NCBI GenBank assembly: GCA_018267135.1
Contig: JAFDZA010000005.1
Coordinates: 62,001-126,000, forward strand
Origin: Bacteroidota bacterium
GTDB taxonomy: Bacteria > Bacteroidota > Bacteroidia > Cytophagales > Cyclobacteriaceae
Direction of reading: 5' to 3'
DNA: 64,000 bases
The notes under the pieces: model-generated
Database searches by the model: none
Told to the model about the DNA's origin: nothing
Seen by the model: only the letters and a program-made list of their open reading frames with translations
Shown here: positions 27,341 to 36,579 of the stretch, one piece after another
Numbering within the stretch: the stretch's first letter is position 1
Layout: the number at the start of each line of letters is the position of its first letter
Made by a program: the position numbers and the translations under genes

Positions 27341-29385
27341 TGCCCTATGGGCGGAGTCATTTTTATTCCGAAATAGATACTTCGTGCCGCGGCTGCGTTA
27401 AAATAAAGTCCACTGGCGGCATTCAAATCGTTTCCTAAACTATAACGCTGGTTCAGTGCATTGTCTATGCCAACAAAAAAATCAACCGGCAGGTTTTTAG
27501 CCATTTGGTTTTTATACCCCACTCTTCCGCCAGTCAGAAAATAATCAGATGAATAGACTGTATTGGCATTATTTAAAGGAATGCGACTACCATACGTAGA
27601 TGTTAGGTTAGCATAAAATTTATTGGTTGAAACATCTATTCCCACCACAACCGTAGAGGCGGGCGACCCCGTAAGCTGATTGCCCGAATAGGTAATATGG
27701 TTATACACATAATTGATGAATTTGTAATCGGTCAATGTGCCGGCAATCCAGCACTTTAAATAATGAACGAGGGTATGATCTGTATTTTTTTGCCAGGCTA
27801 AAAAAGCTTCAATGCCTTTTTGCGAAGTGTTCCCGGCATTGATAAAGTAATCGGCCCCGCTATTGTTTTTCTGATCTACGATAGCCTGGGTCAATTCAAA
27901 ATCATACCCTACAACATCAAATAAAAAACGCTTAAATGCTTTTCCGCGAATTCCAATTTCATAGTTAATCCCTTGCTCGGGCGAAAGGCTGTTATTGTAT
28001 ATGCGCGAGGAGGGCAACACCTCGGCCAGCGAAGGGGCAGAAAAACCTTTGCTTACCGAAGTGAAGAGGGAGAAATTTTCATTTATTTTTTTTAGCAAAG
28101 CCAACCTTGGAGACAGTACCGGCTCAAAATGGCGTTGTTGTTGGCCCGGCAAGTTTCCGGCCAGTCGGTTAAAGCGGTAGGTTAAAAAATTGGTACTCCA
28201 CCCCAGCGTAAAAAAATAATGGCGTGGCAGTTCTGTATCTATCTGTGCAAAAGCGATAGCTGAGTGGGAAGAAAGTTGGTCGTTCGTTTGTAGCGCTCCT
28301 CTTACTCCGCCCAGGTTTGCATAGTTGGTAATGGGCGAATAAATAGATTGATACTCCATCCCAAAATTTACTTTGCCTTTCCAATGTGCTTCAGAAAATT
28401 CGTATTGGCCGGTAAGCCGGCCCCCTAAATTCTGATCGCTTTCTCTTTTATAATTGGAAATAGCCGGATTCGTAAAATCGGTGTAAGAGCCATATACGCC
28501 TATGCGGGTTGTCCACTTTGCCGACCACTGATTTTCAAAGCTGGAAGAAGCATATATCGTTTTATTATAAACGGCTGCCTGTTGTGTTACGGCATTTCCA
28601 AGGGTGGTAGAAGCTTTTCTTGGGTCGGCATTGTATTGTGCCAGCGAAAGGCCGCCCGGAGTTTGATAGTATAGGTCGGTATAAAAAAAAGACGTTTGCA
28701 AAAAACTTTTAGGGCTGAGTGAAAATTTTCCTTCGCCATTAAAGGCCTCTCTTCGCAGAGCCGATTGTTGGCGATAGCCATCGGCTTGCTGGTGTGCATA
28801 ATTAACAAAGATTTTTGCTTTCTGATTTCCTACTTGCGTGCTCGCCTGATACCGTTGAAGGCCAAACCCCCCTCCTACAGCCGAAACTTGAATTTGGTTT
28901 TGAGCAAATGACGGAGGGTTGATCAGCACTACCCCGCTGGTGCCGGCTCCATACAAACTGGCTCCGGGCCCTTTCAAAATTTCCATTCGGCCGAAGGCAT
29001 CAAAATCAAGAAGATTAAGATACGTGTTGCCACCTCCATCGGTTAGCGGCAATCCGTTCCAATAAAATTTTACATTGCGCACTCCAAAGGGAGATCGTAG
29101 CGAGCTGCCCCGAACAGAAAAGCGATAGCTGCCGGGCGAGCGCTCTTCCATCCGCACACCCGGAATGGTATTGACGGATGCCACGACCGATGTATTGGCA
29201 AACCGGTTTAGTTCAGTTTGAGCAACCACCCCCAGTGCCACCGGGCTTTCTTTTAACGGACGATGATATTGAAAAGACTGAACAACCACTTCATCCAGCG
29301 TTTGGGTGGTATCTTTTTTTGAGTGGGTTTGCCCAACGGCCGGAATGCTACCCGCAACTAATAAAATGAAAGCAGAATGTTTCAT
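27337..29385 (-). CDS. TonB-dependent receptor
   Basis: A 682-residue outer-membrane receptor: signal peptide (MKHSAFILLVAGSIPAVGQ), a TonB box-like DEVVVQSF, the plug domain (SVNTIPGVRMEERSPGSYRF, RGSSLRSPFGVRNVKFYWNG, ILKGPGASLYGAG) and a barrel ending in an aromatic-containing strand YFGIKMTPPIGH. It has no carboxypeptidase-like N-terminal domain and no SusD partner nearby, so it is more like metal or cofactor receptors than polysaccharide-uptake SusC. The ligand is unknown. It may share a promoter region with ispH, which lies 7 bp downstream on the opposite side of its start. Confidence 0.88.
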   Translation of the reverse strand: MKHSAFILLVAGSIPAVGQTHSKKDTTQTLDEVVVQSFQYHRPLKESPVALGVVAQTELNRFANTSVVASVNTIPGVRMEERSPGSYRFSVRGSSLRSPFGVRNVKFYWNGLPLTDGGGNTYLNLLDFDAFGRMEILKGPGASLYGAGTSGVVLINPPSFAQNQIQVSAVGGGFGLQRYQASTQVGNQKAKIFVNYAHQQADGYRQQSALRREAFNGEGKFSLSPKSFLQTSFFYTDLYYQTPGGLSLAQYNADPRKASTTLGNAVTQQAAVYNKTIYASSSFENQWSAKWTTRIGVYGSYTDFTNPAISNYKRESDQNLGGRLTGQYEFSEAHWKGKVNFGMEYQSIYSPITNYANLGGVRGALQTNDQLSSHSAIAFAQIDTELPRHYFFTLGWSTNFLTYRFNRLAGNLPGQQQRHFEPVLSPRLALLKKINENFSLFTSVSKGFSAPSLAEVLPSSRIYNNSLSPEQGINYEIGIRGKAFKRFLFDVVGYDFELTQAIVDQKNNSGADYFINAGNTSQKGIEAFLAWQKNTDHTLVHYLKCWIAGTLTDYKFINYVYNHITYSGNQLTGSPASTVVVGIDVSTNKFYANLTSTYGSRIPLNNANTVYSSDYFLTGGRVGYKNQMAKNLPVDFFVGIDNALNQRYSLGNDLNAASGLYFNAAAARSIYFGIKMTPPIGH

Positions 29386-29392
29386 TTTACAA

Positions 29393-30505
29393 TTAAAAAT
29401 CCTGAAGTACTTTTTCTAACGGCAGGCTGCCGGGGAAATAAGAAAGCAGTTTAAGCATCACCCGATCTACCAGCGTATCAGGACAAGAAGCACCACTGGT
29501 CAGCACGATTTTCGTAGGCTGGCGGTGTGGCAAATAAGCGGTTGTTCTTTTTCTCGTTTTACCGGATAAATTAAAATGTTGGATTTCTTCGGAAGAAAGA
29601 ATTTCATTTTCAGAATTGATAAAGTAGGTGGGAAAATGGCGTTCGCAAAGCTCTACTATATGCGAAGTGTTTGAGCTATTATACCCGCCCACTACAATTG
29701 CCAGATCAGCCTGTGTTTTAAGCAATTCGTACGTAGCTTCCTGATTGTCGTTCGTGGCATAGCATAAGGTATCGCGCGTATCGGCAAAATGATTTCGGAT
29801 ATTCCCGTTTCCGAATTGTTTAATCATAGTTTGCTTTAAAAAATCGGCTATGGCCTGTGTTTCAGAAGCCAGCATGGTAGTTTGGTTTACTACGCCAATG
29901 CGGTGAAGATCTTTTTTTACATCAAATCCATCGGAGTATTTTTTTTCAAATTCGGTATAAAAATCATCGCTTCGTTTTTCTCCGGTAATATAGGCTGCCA
30001 GTTGCTGGGCCTCCTTCATGTCTTGCACAATAACCGAGTGGCCATGGTGTTCGCTATGCGAAAAGGTAGCCCTCGTTTCTTCATGCTTGGGCTTGCCGTG
30101 GATAACGATGGTATATTTTTCTTTGCCGAGTTTCTCGGCCCGTGTCCATACTTTTTCTACAAACGGGCAGGTCGTGTTATATTTCTGAACCTCTACCTGT
30201 TTGTCTAACAGCAAGTGTTCGATTTCGAGGGTGGTGCCAAAGGCCGGAATAATAACGACATCTTCTTTTTTTATCTCGCCCCAAGAGATAAACTGAGTTC
30301 CGTCTGTGTCGGTAATGAATTTTATTCCGCGGCTTTGCAAGTCGGCATTCACTTCCTGGTTGTGTATCATCTGGCTGAGCAGATATACATTTTTATCAGG
30401 GTTTTCCTCCAGCGCCCGGTAGCTGATCTCAATCGCATTTTCTACTCCATAACAAAATCCAAAATGACGGGCCAGGAAAAATTGTACTGAGCCAAAATCC
30501 ATCAT
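29393..30505 (-). CDS. ispH: 4-hydroxy-3-methylbut-2-enyl diphosphate reductase; start codon uncertain
   Basis: IspH catalyses the last step of the MEP isoprenoid pathway with a 4Fe-4S cluster. Its cysteines lie in HFGFCYGVENA, TTCPFVEK and SGASCPDTLVDR. From the first ATG (30505) the protein is 370 residues. In-frame codons upstream encode KKFEIPAYYRSSITGRV and on to KQDFSPT, matching the N-terminal extension I recall for Bacteroidota IspH, but the position of the initiator Met (30610-30608) reads ATC rather than ATG. The true start may therefore be a rare ATC codon or an altered or misread base. The listed ATG gives a shortened but core-complete enzyme. A terminator lies upstream at 30659-30674. 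Confidence 0.9.
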   Translation of the reverse strand: MMDFGSVQFFLARHFGFCYGVENAIEISYRALEENPDKNVYLLSQMIHNQEVNADLQSRGIKFITDTDGTQFISWGEIKKEDVVIIPAFGTTLEIEHLLLDKQVEVQKYNTTCPFVEKVWTRAEKLGKEKYTIVIHGKPKHEETRATFSHSEHHGHSVIVQDMKEAQQLAAYITGEKRSDDFYTEFEKKYSDGFDVKKDLHRIGVVNQTTMLASETQAIADFLKQTMIKQFGNGNIRNHFADTRDTLCYATNDNQEATYELLKTQADLAIVVGGYNSSNTSHIVELCERHFPTYFINSENEILSSEEIQHFNLSGKTRKRTTAYLPHRQPTKIVLTSGASCPDTLVDRVMLKLLSYFPGSLPLEKVLQDF

Positions 30506-30651
30506 GGTCGGGCTGAAGTCTTGCTTGCGGTGATCCTTTATTTTGCGCGATTCTTTTACCCGTCCGGTAATAGACGAGCGATAATACGCAGGGATTTCAA
30601 ATTTTTTGATAAGCTAATTATTTACTGAGACCAAAGATAAAATGACCATAA

Positions 30652-30684
30652 CAAAAAACCCCGGGTTTCCGGGGCTTTTGTTTT
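30652..30684. terminator. Terminator hairpin, usable on both strands
   Basis: CCCCGG (30659-30664) pairs with CCGGGG (30669-30674) around a GTTT loop, with A-run to the left and T-rich sequence to the right. On the minus strand it ends the HtrA plus 57-codon ORF transcript, just after that ORF's stop. Confidence 0.82.
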
Positions 30685-30856
30685 AGGCGGCCTTAGAGAG
30701 GTTGTTTTCTTTTATTTTATTGGTTCGTACTTCCTTTGATGTCAAATCGAACCACCTTACCTCCACCATTTTATTTTTGATGTACTTCAGCACTTCCATC
30801 ACTTTGCCATCGCGTTTGCTGCGTACCCGCTCTCCTTTTTTAAATAATCGTTTCAT
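30683..30856 (-). CDS. 57-residue basic conserved-looking protein (SH3-like)
   Basis: This frame begins ATG at 30856 and encodes MKRLFKKGERVRSKRDGK, then VMEVLKYIKNKMVEVRWFD and a basic tail ending NNLSKAA. The pattern of a short beta-barrel starting KKGERVRSKRDGKVMEV resembles small SH3-like YodC/DUF2158 proteins, which bear GDxVxLKSGG and a later conserved Trp. That is a structural resemblance only. It starts 12 bp after the htrA stop on the same strand and ends at a terminator, so it is probably the second gene of that transcript. Codon use looks like its neighbours. Confidence 0.7.
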   Translation of the reverse strand: MKRLFKKGERVRSKRDGKVMEVLKYIKNKMVEVRWFDLTSKEVRTNKIKENNLSKAA

Positions 30857-30868
30857 ATTCTCTTGGTA

Positions 30869-32386
30869 TTAAAATCTGAAAGCGTACATATACACCCGGG
30901 GGAAATCGGGATACACCCCTTCAAACGTAACCTGGTCGCCCGGCCTTTTGTTTTTCAAAATGTCATTCAGTTCTTTAGCTGATTTTACCGGCATATTATT
31001 AAGGTGTGTGATGATAAACCCTTCGCGCATATCGGTGTATTTCTGAATCTTTCCGTTGCTGATTGATTTTACCTGAACACCCGATGTAAGGTCTAGCGCT
31101 TTTAGTTTCTTGGCGTCCATGTCTTGCAATTCCATGCCCAACGAACTCATCGCATCTTTTTCTTCCCGTTTCACGGTTCCGGTTTTCCCTTCTTTGTTTT
31201 TCAGCGTTACGAGGTAGGTCAGCGTTTTTCCTTTACGGTCAACGGTGATGTTCAATTTATCGCCCGGTCGTTTGCGCCCCACATACTCAATCAATGCCGA
31301 GCTTGATTTAATGGGCATGTCGTCTATCTTCACAATTACATCCCCTTTCATAATTCCGGCTTCTTTCGCTGCGCTGGCACCATTCTCTGCAAAATCGCCT
31401 ACATAAGCCCCTTCTGTTACATCTAAATCTTCCTGCTTGGCCAAGTCGGCATTGACACTTAATATAGAAACTCCCAGCCAGCCTCTTTGCACGGTACCGA
31501 AAGCAATCAGGTCTTCCACTACCTTACTAACAATGTCAGAGGGGATGGCAAATCCATACCCGGAATACGAGCCGGTAGGGCTGGCAATAGCTGTATTAAT
31601 TCCAAGCAAGCCGCCATCTAAATTTACCAACGCCCCTCCGCTGTTGCCGGGGTTAATAGCCGCATCCGTTTGAATAAAGGATTCAATAGCCGTGCTGCCT
31701 TGTTGGTTATTCCGGTTAGCGGGATTGTTAGAATTAATAATGTTGATGTTTCGGCCTTTGGCGCTGATGATACCGGCCGTTACCGTAGAAGTAAGGTTGT
31801 ACGGGTTGCCCACGGCCAACACCCACTGGCCTACCTTGGCATCGTCAGAATTTACAAACGGAAGGAACGGCAGTTCTTTTTGGTTGATTTTAATTAATGC
31901 CAGATCCGTGTCGGGGTCGGTGCCAATTACTTCTGCCTTAAACGAGCGGTTATCGTTTAGCATAACATCTACCACATCGGCATCTTGCACTACGTGGTTG
32001 TTGGTAACAATGTACCCATCGGCATTAACAATTACGCCTGAACCGCTGCTCACACTGGGGCCTTGTTGTTGCGGGCCATTCGGGCCAAAAAAGAATTGCT
32101 GTATCGGATCGTTCGATTCGCGATTGCGGGAAGCATTGCCTGTTTGTGTGGAACGGATATGCACCACTGCTTTCGTTACTTTTTCGGCTGTTCCCGTAAA
32201 ATCTAATGCTACGGCTTCGCCTTTTTCATTAATACGATACGCCACTTGCGAGGCAGGGGCGCCATTTACATGCTCAATCTTTACTCCTCCATTTCCATTT
32301 TTACCCAGCCATTGGTATGCGGCCAAGGTCAGCACACTGCCTATAATAGCCGCCAGCACAAGAGATCCAAAGTTCTTCATAGTCAT
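30869..32386 (-). CDS. htrA: Do/HtrA family periplasmic serine protease
   Basis: A protease-chaperone of about 505 residues from MTMKNFGSLVLAAI; the 32473 start adds 29 unlikely residues. A membrane anchor or signal segment comes first, then the trypsin-like domain with catalytic His (YIVTNNHVVQ), Asp (DPDTDLALIKI) and Ser (NPGNSGGALVN), followed by two PDZ domains (about 310-400 and 420-505 in ORF numbering). It degrades misfolded envelope proteins. An Asn/Gln-rich loop (NSNNPANRNNQQGS) occupies the LA/L1 region, as in some Bacteroidota members. Confidence 0.94.
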   Translation of the reverse strand: MTMKNFGSLVLAAIIGSVLTLAAYQWLGKNGNGGVKIEHVNGAPASQVAYRINEKGEAVALDFTGTAEKVTKAVVHIRSTQTGNASRNRESNDPIQQFFFGPNGPQQQGPSVSSGSGVIVNADGYIVTNNHVVQDADVVDVMLNDNRSFKAEVIGTDPDTDLALIKINQKELPFLPFVNSDDAKVGQWVLAVGNPYNLTSTVTAGIISAKGRNINIINSNNPANRNNQQGSTAIESFIQTDAAINPGNSGGALVNLDGGLLGINTAIASPTGSYSGYGFAIPSDIVSKVVEDLIAFGTVQRGWLGVSILSVNADLAKQEDLDVTEGAYVGDFAENGASAAKEAGIMKGDVIVKIDDMPIKSSSALIEYVGRKRPGDKLNITVDRKGKTLTYLVTLKNKEGKTGTVKREEKDAMSSLGMELQDMDAKKLKALDLTSGVQVKSISNGKIQKYTDMREGFIITHLNNMPVKSAKELNDILKNKRPGDQVTFEGVYPDFPRVYMYAFRF

Positions 32387-32603
32387 CTGATTTTGTTTTT
32401 TTTCTGTTTGAATAAGATGTTGCGTAAACTTAAAAAGTTTAACCGGTTCTTTATCCGGTTCTCCGGTAAGCAAGATTAGTTTACGAAAAATATGCCAGAC
32501 AGGTTTTTAATTAAGCCACTCTGACATTTTTTCTTACAAAAAAAGAAAATTATGTACAAAATCGCTGTTCTAACTCCCGGCAGCAAATTGATTAGATTTG
32601 CCC

Positions 32604-33776
32604 ATGGAAATAACGGGAACCATTTATTTAAAGGCAGGCCGGGAGGCCTCTGCCAAGCGTTTTCATCCCTGGATTTTTTCGGGAGCGATCCAATCTATCG
32701 AAAACAATCCGGCAGAGGGCGACTGGGTAGAAGTAAAAGATTCTAAAAAACAACCGGTGGGGCTGGGCCACTATCAAAAAGGAACCATCTCCGTCAGGCT
32801 TCTTTCGTTTTCGTCCCTCCCCAACAAAAACATTTATACTGAAAAAATAGAGACCGCCTTTACTCTCCGGTCTGCATCAAAAGTGATTACTGAACAGACT
32901 AATGGCTACAGGCTGGTACATGGCGAAGGCGATGGATTGCCCGGGTTGATCGTAGATATTTATAATGGAGCGGCCGTTATACAAGCTCACAGTATGGGGA
33001 TGCACCGCGACCGCCACCGGATTGCTGAGGCCATTCAAGAAAAATTAGCCGGCTCGGTTCATACTATTTATTATAAAAGCCAAAATACGCTGGGCGCCCC
33101 AATTGTGAATGAGTATTTATTTGGCCTGGGAGCCGTACCTCACATCATTACGGAGCACGGTAACAAATTTTTTGTAGACTGGGAAGAGGGGCAGAAGACA
33201 GGCTTTTTTTTAGATCAGCGCGAGAACCGAAAACGATTAGGTGAGATGACAAAAGGCGCTACGGTATTAAACACGTTTTGCTATACGGGCGGGTTTTCGG
33301 TATATGCCCTTGCTGCCGGGGCTGCGCTCGTGCACTCGGTAGATGCTTCCGAAAAAGCCGTAGAACTGACCAAAAAAAATATCGAGCTCAATGGGTTCGA
33401 TCCGCAACAACACACGTGTACCGTGGCTGATACATTTGATTTCTTAAAAAATAAAAAAGATAAATATGATCTGATTATCCTTGATCCTCCGGCTTTTGCC
33501 AAGCATAAAGATGCGCGGCACCAGGCGATGAAAGGCTACCAACGACTGAATACCGAAGCCTTGCGGGCCGTAAAACCGAACGGAATTATTTTTACGTTTT
33601 CATGCTCGCAGGTAATTGATAAGCAGTTGTTTTACGACACCGTAGTGTCATCTGCCATTCAGGCGGGGCGAGAGGTAAAAGTATTGCAGCATCTCGGCCA
33701 GCCGGCCGATCATCCGGTGTCTATTTTTCATCCGGAAGGAGAGTATTTGAAAGGGCTGATTCTTTATGTAGCGTAA
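32604..33776 (+). CDS. rlmI: Class I SAM-dependent rRNA methyltransferase (RlmI-like)
   Basis: A 390-residue protein, N-terminal PUA domain (TIYLKAGREASAKRFHPWIFSG), then the EEHUD-type RNA-binding region and a Rossmann methyltransferase domain with FCYTGGFSVYALAAGA, SVDASEKAVELTKKN and ILDPPAFAKHKD. This arrangement is that of RlmI, which makes m5C1962 in 23S rRNA; RlmK-like paralogues look similar. ATG 32604 is preferred over the TTG at 32598. Confidence 0.88.
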   Translation: MEITGTIYLKAGREASAKRFHPWIFSGAIQSIENNPAEGDWVEVKDSKKQPVGLGHYQKGTISVRLLSFSSLPNKNIYTEKIETAFTLRSASKVITEQTNGYRLVHGEGDGLPGLIVDIYNGAAVIQAHSMGMHRDRHRIAEAIQEKLAGSVHTIYYKSQNTLGAPIVNEYLFGLGAVPHIITEHGNKFFVDWEEGQKTGFFLDQRENRKRLGEMTKGATVLNTFCYTGGFSVYALAAGAALVHSVDASEKAVELTKKNIELNGFDPQQHTCTVADTFDFLKNKKDKYDLIILDPPAFAKHKDARHQAMKGYQRLNTEALRAVKPNGIIFTFSCSQVIDKQLFYDTVVSSAIQAGREVKVLQHLGQPADHPVSIFHPEGEYLKGLILYVA

Positions 33777-33809
33777 CTTACTCTTCTTTTACACAACCCT
33801 CCATAAACA

Positions 33810-35048
33810 CTACTTTTTCCGTTCATGAAAGGCTCCTTGGTAAGCGGGGTCTTCTCTTCTTTTTTGCCGGTCTATTTCCCGGGCCATTTCCTGTGCTTCT
33901 TCAAAAGAGGTTTCTTCTACCCGTATTTCTTGAGGTAATTTTTTTACCGGAATTTTACTGCGAATAAGTTTTTCAATTTTGCCGATGTGGTACATTTCAG
34001 CTTTTGTAGCAAACGTAATGGCGTTTCCCTCCTGAAAAGCACGGCCGGTACGCCCGATGCGGTGCACATAATCTTCGTACAAGACCGGTACATCAAAATT
34101 GATTACATGCGAAACCTTCTCCACATCTATGCCGCGGGCGGCTACATCGGTGGCTACCAACAAGCGAAGTTTGCCTTCACGAAATTCATTCATGGCATGG
34201 ATACGGCTGTTTTGCCCTTTGTTAGAGTGAATGACACGAGCCGGTCCTAATTTTTTTCGTTCGATGAATTTAAAAACATTGTCGGCCGATTCTTTTGTTC
34301 TCGCAAAAATGATGACCCGGCTCAGTTCGGCCGTATGAGTTAATAAATATTCTAAAAAATTGATTTTTGTGCGCAGGTTAGGCACTGCGTATAGTGCTTG
34401 CTCTACCTGTGAGGCCGTGGTGGCCTGTGGTGTAATTTCTACCTTTATAGGAAACTCTAAAAATTCGTGCGAAAGTCTTTCCACCTTTTCGGGAAAGGTG
34501 GCAGAAAAAAGCAGGTTCTGCCGTTTCGGTGGCAGCACTTCAAAAAGTTTGCGTATCTGCGGCATAAAGCCCATATCCATCATGCGGTCGGCCTCATCTA
34601 TTACTAATGTTTTAATTTGTTTGGCCGGAATCTCTCCACGCAAATAAATTTCCATAAACCGGCCCGGTGTAGAAATGATTATATCTACACCTTTTTGTAT
34701 CTCTTCCATCTGTATTTTGGGCCCCACGCCTCCATACAAAACGGTTATTCGTAAATCGGTAAATTTAGCCAGCTGCTGGGTGTGCGCATGAATTTGTACT
34801 GCCAGCTCTTTAGTGGGAACTAATATTAAGGCACGCGGGTCGCTGCCTTGGGCGTATTTAATTTTCATGAGCAACGGAAGAACATAGGCGGCTGTTTTGC
34901 CGGTACCGGTTTGGGCTATCCCAATTACCTGCTGACCTCCCAAAATCAGCGGAATACACTTTTGCTGAATGTTTGTTGGCTCGGCAAACCCGGCTTCCTC
35001 AATGGCTTGAAAAAGTTGTTTATTCAATTTAAAATCTGACCACTGCAT
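33810..35048 (-). CDS. DEAD-box RNA helicase
   Basis: A 412-residue ATP-dependent RNA helicase with the complete motif set: Q motif (FAEPTNIQQKCIPLILGG), Walker A AQTGTGKTAAY, PTKELA, Walker B VIDEADRMMDMGF, SAT, ATDVAARGIDVEKV and HRIGRTGRA. The short basic tail (DRQKRREDPAYQGAFHERKK) is typical of RhlE-like proteins of Bacteroidota. It has no cold-shock or RNA-binding extension. The gene is divergent from pyrC. Confidence 0.92.
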   Translation of the reverse strand: MQWSDFKLNKQLFQAIEEAGFAEPTNIQQKCIPLILGGQQVIGIAQTGTGKTAAYVLPLLMKIKYAQGSDPRALILVPTKELAVQIHAHTQQLAKFTDLRITVLYGGVGPKIQMEEIQKGVDIIISTPGRFMEIYLRGEIPAKQIKTLVIDEADRMMDMGFMPQIRKLFEVLPPKRQNLLFSATFPEKVERLSHEFLEFPIKVEITPQATTASQVEQALYAVPNLRTKINFLEYLLTHTAELSRVIIFARTKESADNVFKFIERKKLGPARVIHSNKGQNSRIHAMNEFREGKLRLLVATDVAARGIDVEKVSHVINFDVPVLYEDYVHRIGRTGRAFQEGNAITFATKAEMYHIGKIEKLIRSKIPVKKLPQEIRVEETSFEEAQEMAREIDRQKRREDPAYQGAFHERKK

Positions 35049-35057
35049 TTCTTCAAG

Positions 35058-35065
35058 TATCTTTG
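35058..35065 (+). promoter_or_regulatory. Probable -7 promoter element of pyrC
   Basis: TATCTTTG at 35058-35065 matches TAnnTTTG and ends 8 bp before the pyrC ATG, so the transcript would be leaderless or nearly so. A -33 TTTG is not evident. Confidence 0.4.
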
Positions 35066-35072
35066 CAAAGTA

Positions 35073-36410
35073 ATGAAATCAACTCTTATCCTAAACGCAA
35101 AAATAGTAAATGAAGGCAAGGTCATAACAGGCGATGTGCTGATCAAGGGCCCGCGTATCGAGCGCATCGACAAAAATCTTCAACACATAAAAGCAGATGA
35201 AACGGTGGATGCGCAGGGTGATCTGCTATTTCCGGGAGTGATTGATGATCAGGTTCATTTTCGCGAGCCGGGGCTAACACACAAAGGCAATATCTTTTCC
35301 GAATCGCGAGCGGCAGTAGCCGGTGGGGTAACCAGTTTTATGGAGATGCCCAACACCGTGCCACCTGTGTTTACTCAAGAGCTACTCGAACAAAAATATC
35401 AGATCGCTTCAAAAAGCTCGCTGGCAAATTATTCCTTTTTTATGGGTGCCTCGAACGATAATCTGGAAGAGGTCTTAAAAACCGATGTGACCAACGTATG
35501 CGGGCTTAAAATTTTTATGGGTTCATCTACTGGCAACTTATTAGTAGATGATGAAAAAACGCTTGAGGGTTTTTTCTCCCAATTTCCCGCCCTGATAGCC
35601 GCCCACTGCGAGCATGAGCCTACCATTAAGAAAAATACGGAAGCATGGAAAATTAAGTTTGGAGAAAATATTTCCATACACGAGCACCTGAACATCCGAA
35701 GCGAAGAGGCTTGTTATCGTTCTTCCGCTTTTGCTGTTGATCTGGCCCGCAAGCACGGAACCAAACTGCACATCCTTCATATTTCTACAGCTAAAGAAAT
35801 TTCATTGTTCGACAACTCCCTTCCGCTGGGAAAAAAGAAGATCACGGCCGAAGCCTGCATTCATCATTTGTGGTTTAATGAAAAAGATTACGACCGGCTG
35901 GGCACTCAGATAAAATGGAATCCGGCCATTAAAACAGAAAAAGACCAACAGGCTCTTTTTCAGGCCGTACTTAATAATCAGATTGACGTGATTGCCACCG
36001 ACCATGCCCCCCACACACAGGAAGAAAAAAATAACACCTATTTTAAGGCTCCCTCGGGCGGGCCGCTGGTGCAGCATAGTTTAGTGGCAATGCTGGAGTT
36101 CTATCATCGTAAAAAAATTTCGTTAGAGCGAATTGCAGAAAAAATGTGCCATAATCCTTCTATTCTTTTCCAGACAGAAGACAGAGGCTTTATCCGTGAA
36201 GGTTATTTTGCTGATTTGGTATTGGTAAACCCAAACCAACCCTGGACGGTAAGCCGCGAAAATATTTTAGCCAAGTGCGGGTGGTCGCCTTTTGAAGGCC
36301 AACGGTTCAGTTCTTCCATACAAAAAACATGGGTATCGGGAGCCCTCGTCTATTCTGATAGAAATATAATTGAAGGCATCCCGGGTATGCGGCTTCGTTT
36401 TTCACGATAG
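35073..36410 (+). CDS. pyrC: Dihydroorotase
   Basis: The third step of pyrimidine synthesis: cyclisation of carbamoyl-aspartate to dihydroorotate. The 445-residue amidohydrolase has FPGVIDDQVHFREPGLTHKG near residue 60, EMPNTVPP, AHCEHE, LHILHIST and the catalytic IATDHAPHTQEEK. In most amidohydrolases the first metal motif is HxH; here it reads Q60-V-H62. I recall Q at this site in other Bacteroidota dihydroorotases, so it is probably a lineage trait, not loss of function. There are no other pyr genes nearby. Confidence 0.92.
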   Translation: MKSTLILNAKIVNEGKVITGDVLIKGPRIERIDKNLQHIKADETVDAQGDLLFPGVIDDQVHFREPGLTHKGNIFSESRAAVAGGVTSFMEMPNTVPPVFTQELLEQKYQIASKSSLANYSFFMGASNDNLEEVLKTDVTNVCGLKIFMGSSTGNLLVDDEKTLEGFFSQFPALIAAHCEHEPTIKKNTEAWKIKFGENISIHEHLNIRSEEACYRSSAFAVDLARKHGTKLHILHISTAKEISLFDNSLPLGKKKITAEACIHHLWFNEKDYDRLGTQIKWNPAIKTEKDQQALFQAVLNNQIDVIATDHAPHTQEEKNNTYFKAPSGGPLVQHSLVAMLEFYHRKKISLERIAEKMCHNPSILFQTEDRGFIREGYFADLVLVNPNQPWTVSRENILAKCGWSPFEGQRFSSSIQKTWVSGALVYSDRNIIEGIPGMRLRFSR

Positions 36411-36413
36411 CTT

Positions 36414-36444
36414 TTTGCATTTTCATCAGCCCCTGTTACCTTTG
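36414..36444 (+). promoter_or_regulatory. Promoter of tRNA-His
   Basis: -33 TTTG at 36414-36417 and -7 TACCTTTG at 36437-36444 are separated by 19 bp, a full match to the Bacteroidota consensus TTTG-N19-21-TAnnTTTG. The mature tRNA begins 30 bp after it. Confidence 0.8.
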
Positions 36445-36474
36445 CAATCCTTTGCCGTGAGGGTAAAGGAAAAT

Positions 36475-36549
36475 GGCGGGTGTAGCTCAGTTGGTTAGAG
36501 CATCAGATTGTGATTCTGAGGGTCGTGGGTTCGAGCCCCATCACTCGCC
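36475..36549 (+). tRNA. tRNA-His (anticodon GTG)
   Basis: The cloverleaf is complete. The acceptor stem GCGGGTG pairs with CACTCGC, preceded by an encoded G-1 (36475) that faces C73, the identity element of tRNA-His. The D arm is GCTCAGTTGGTTAGAGC, the anticodon arm TCAGA-TTGTGAT-TCTGA has GTG at its centre, and the T arm contains GTGGGTTCGAGCCCCAT. CCA is not encoded. It is a single tRNA gene with its own promoter and terminator. Confidence 0.97.
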
Positions 36550-36553
36550 CGGT

Positions 36554-36579
36554 AAAAGCCTCTCTTGCGAGGCTTTTTT
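36554..36579 (+). terminator. Terminator of tRNA-His
   Basis: GCCTC (36558-36562) pairs with GAGGC (36569-36573), extended by the flanking AAAA/TTTT, and is followed by six Ts. Confidence 0.85.

Noticed and set aside
31692..32390. 232-codon frame antisense to htrA
   Set aside because: The htrA frame carries complete catalytic and PDZ motifs; the antisense frame has none.
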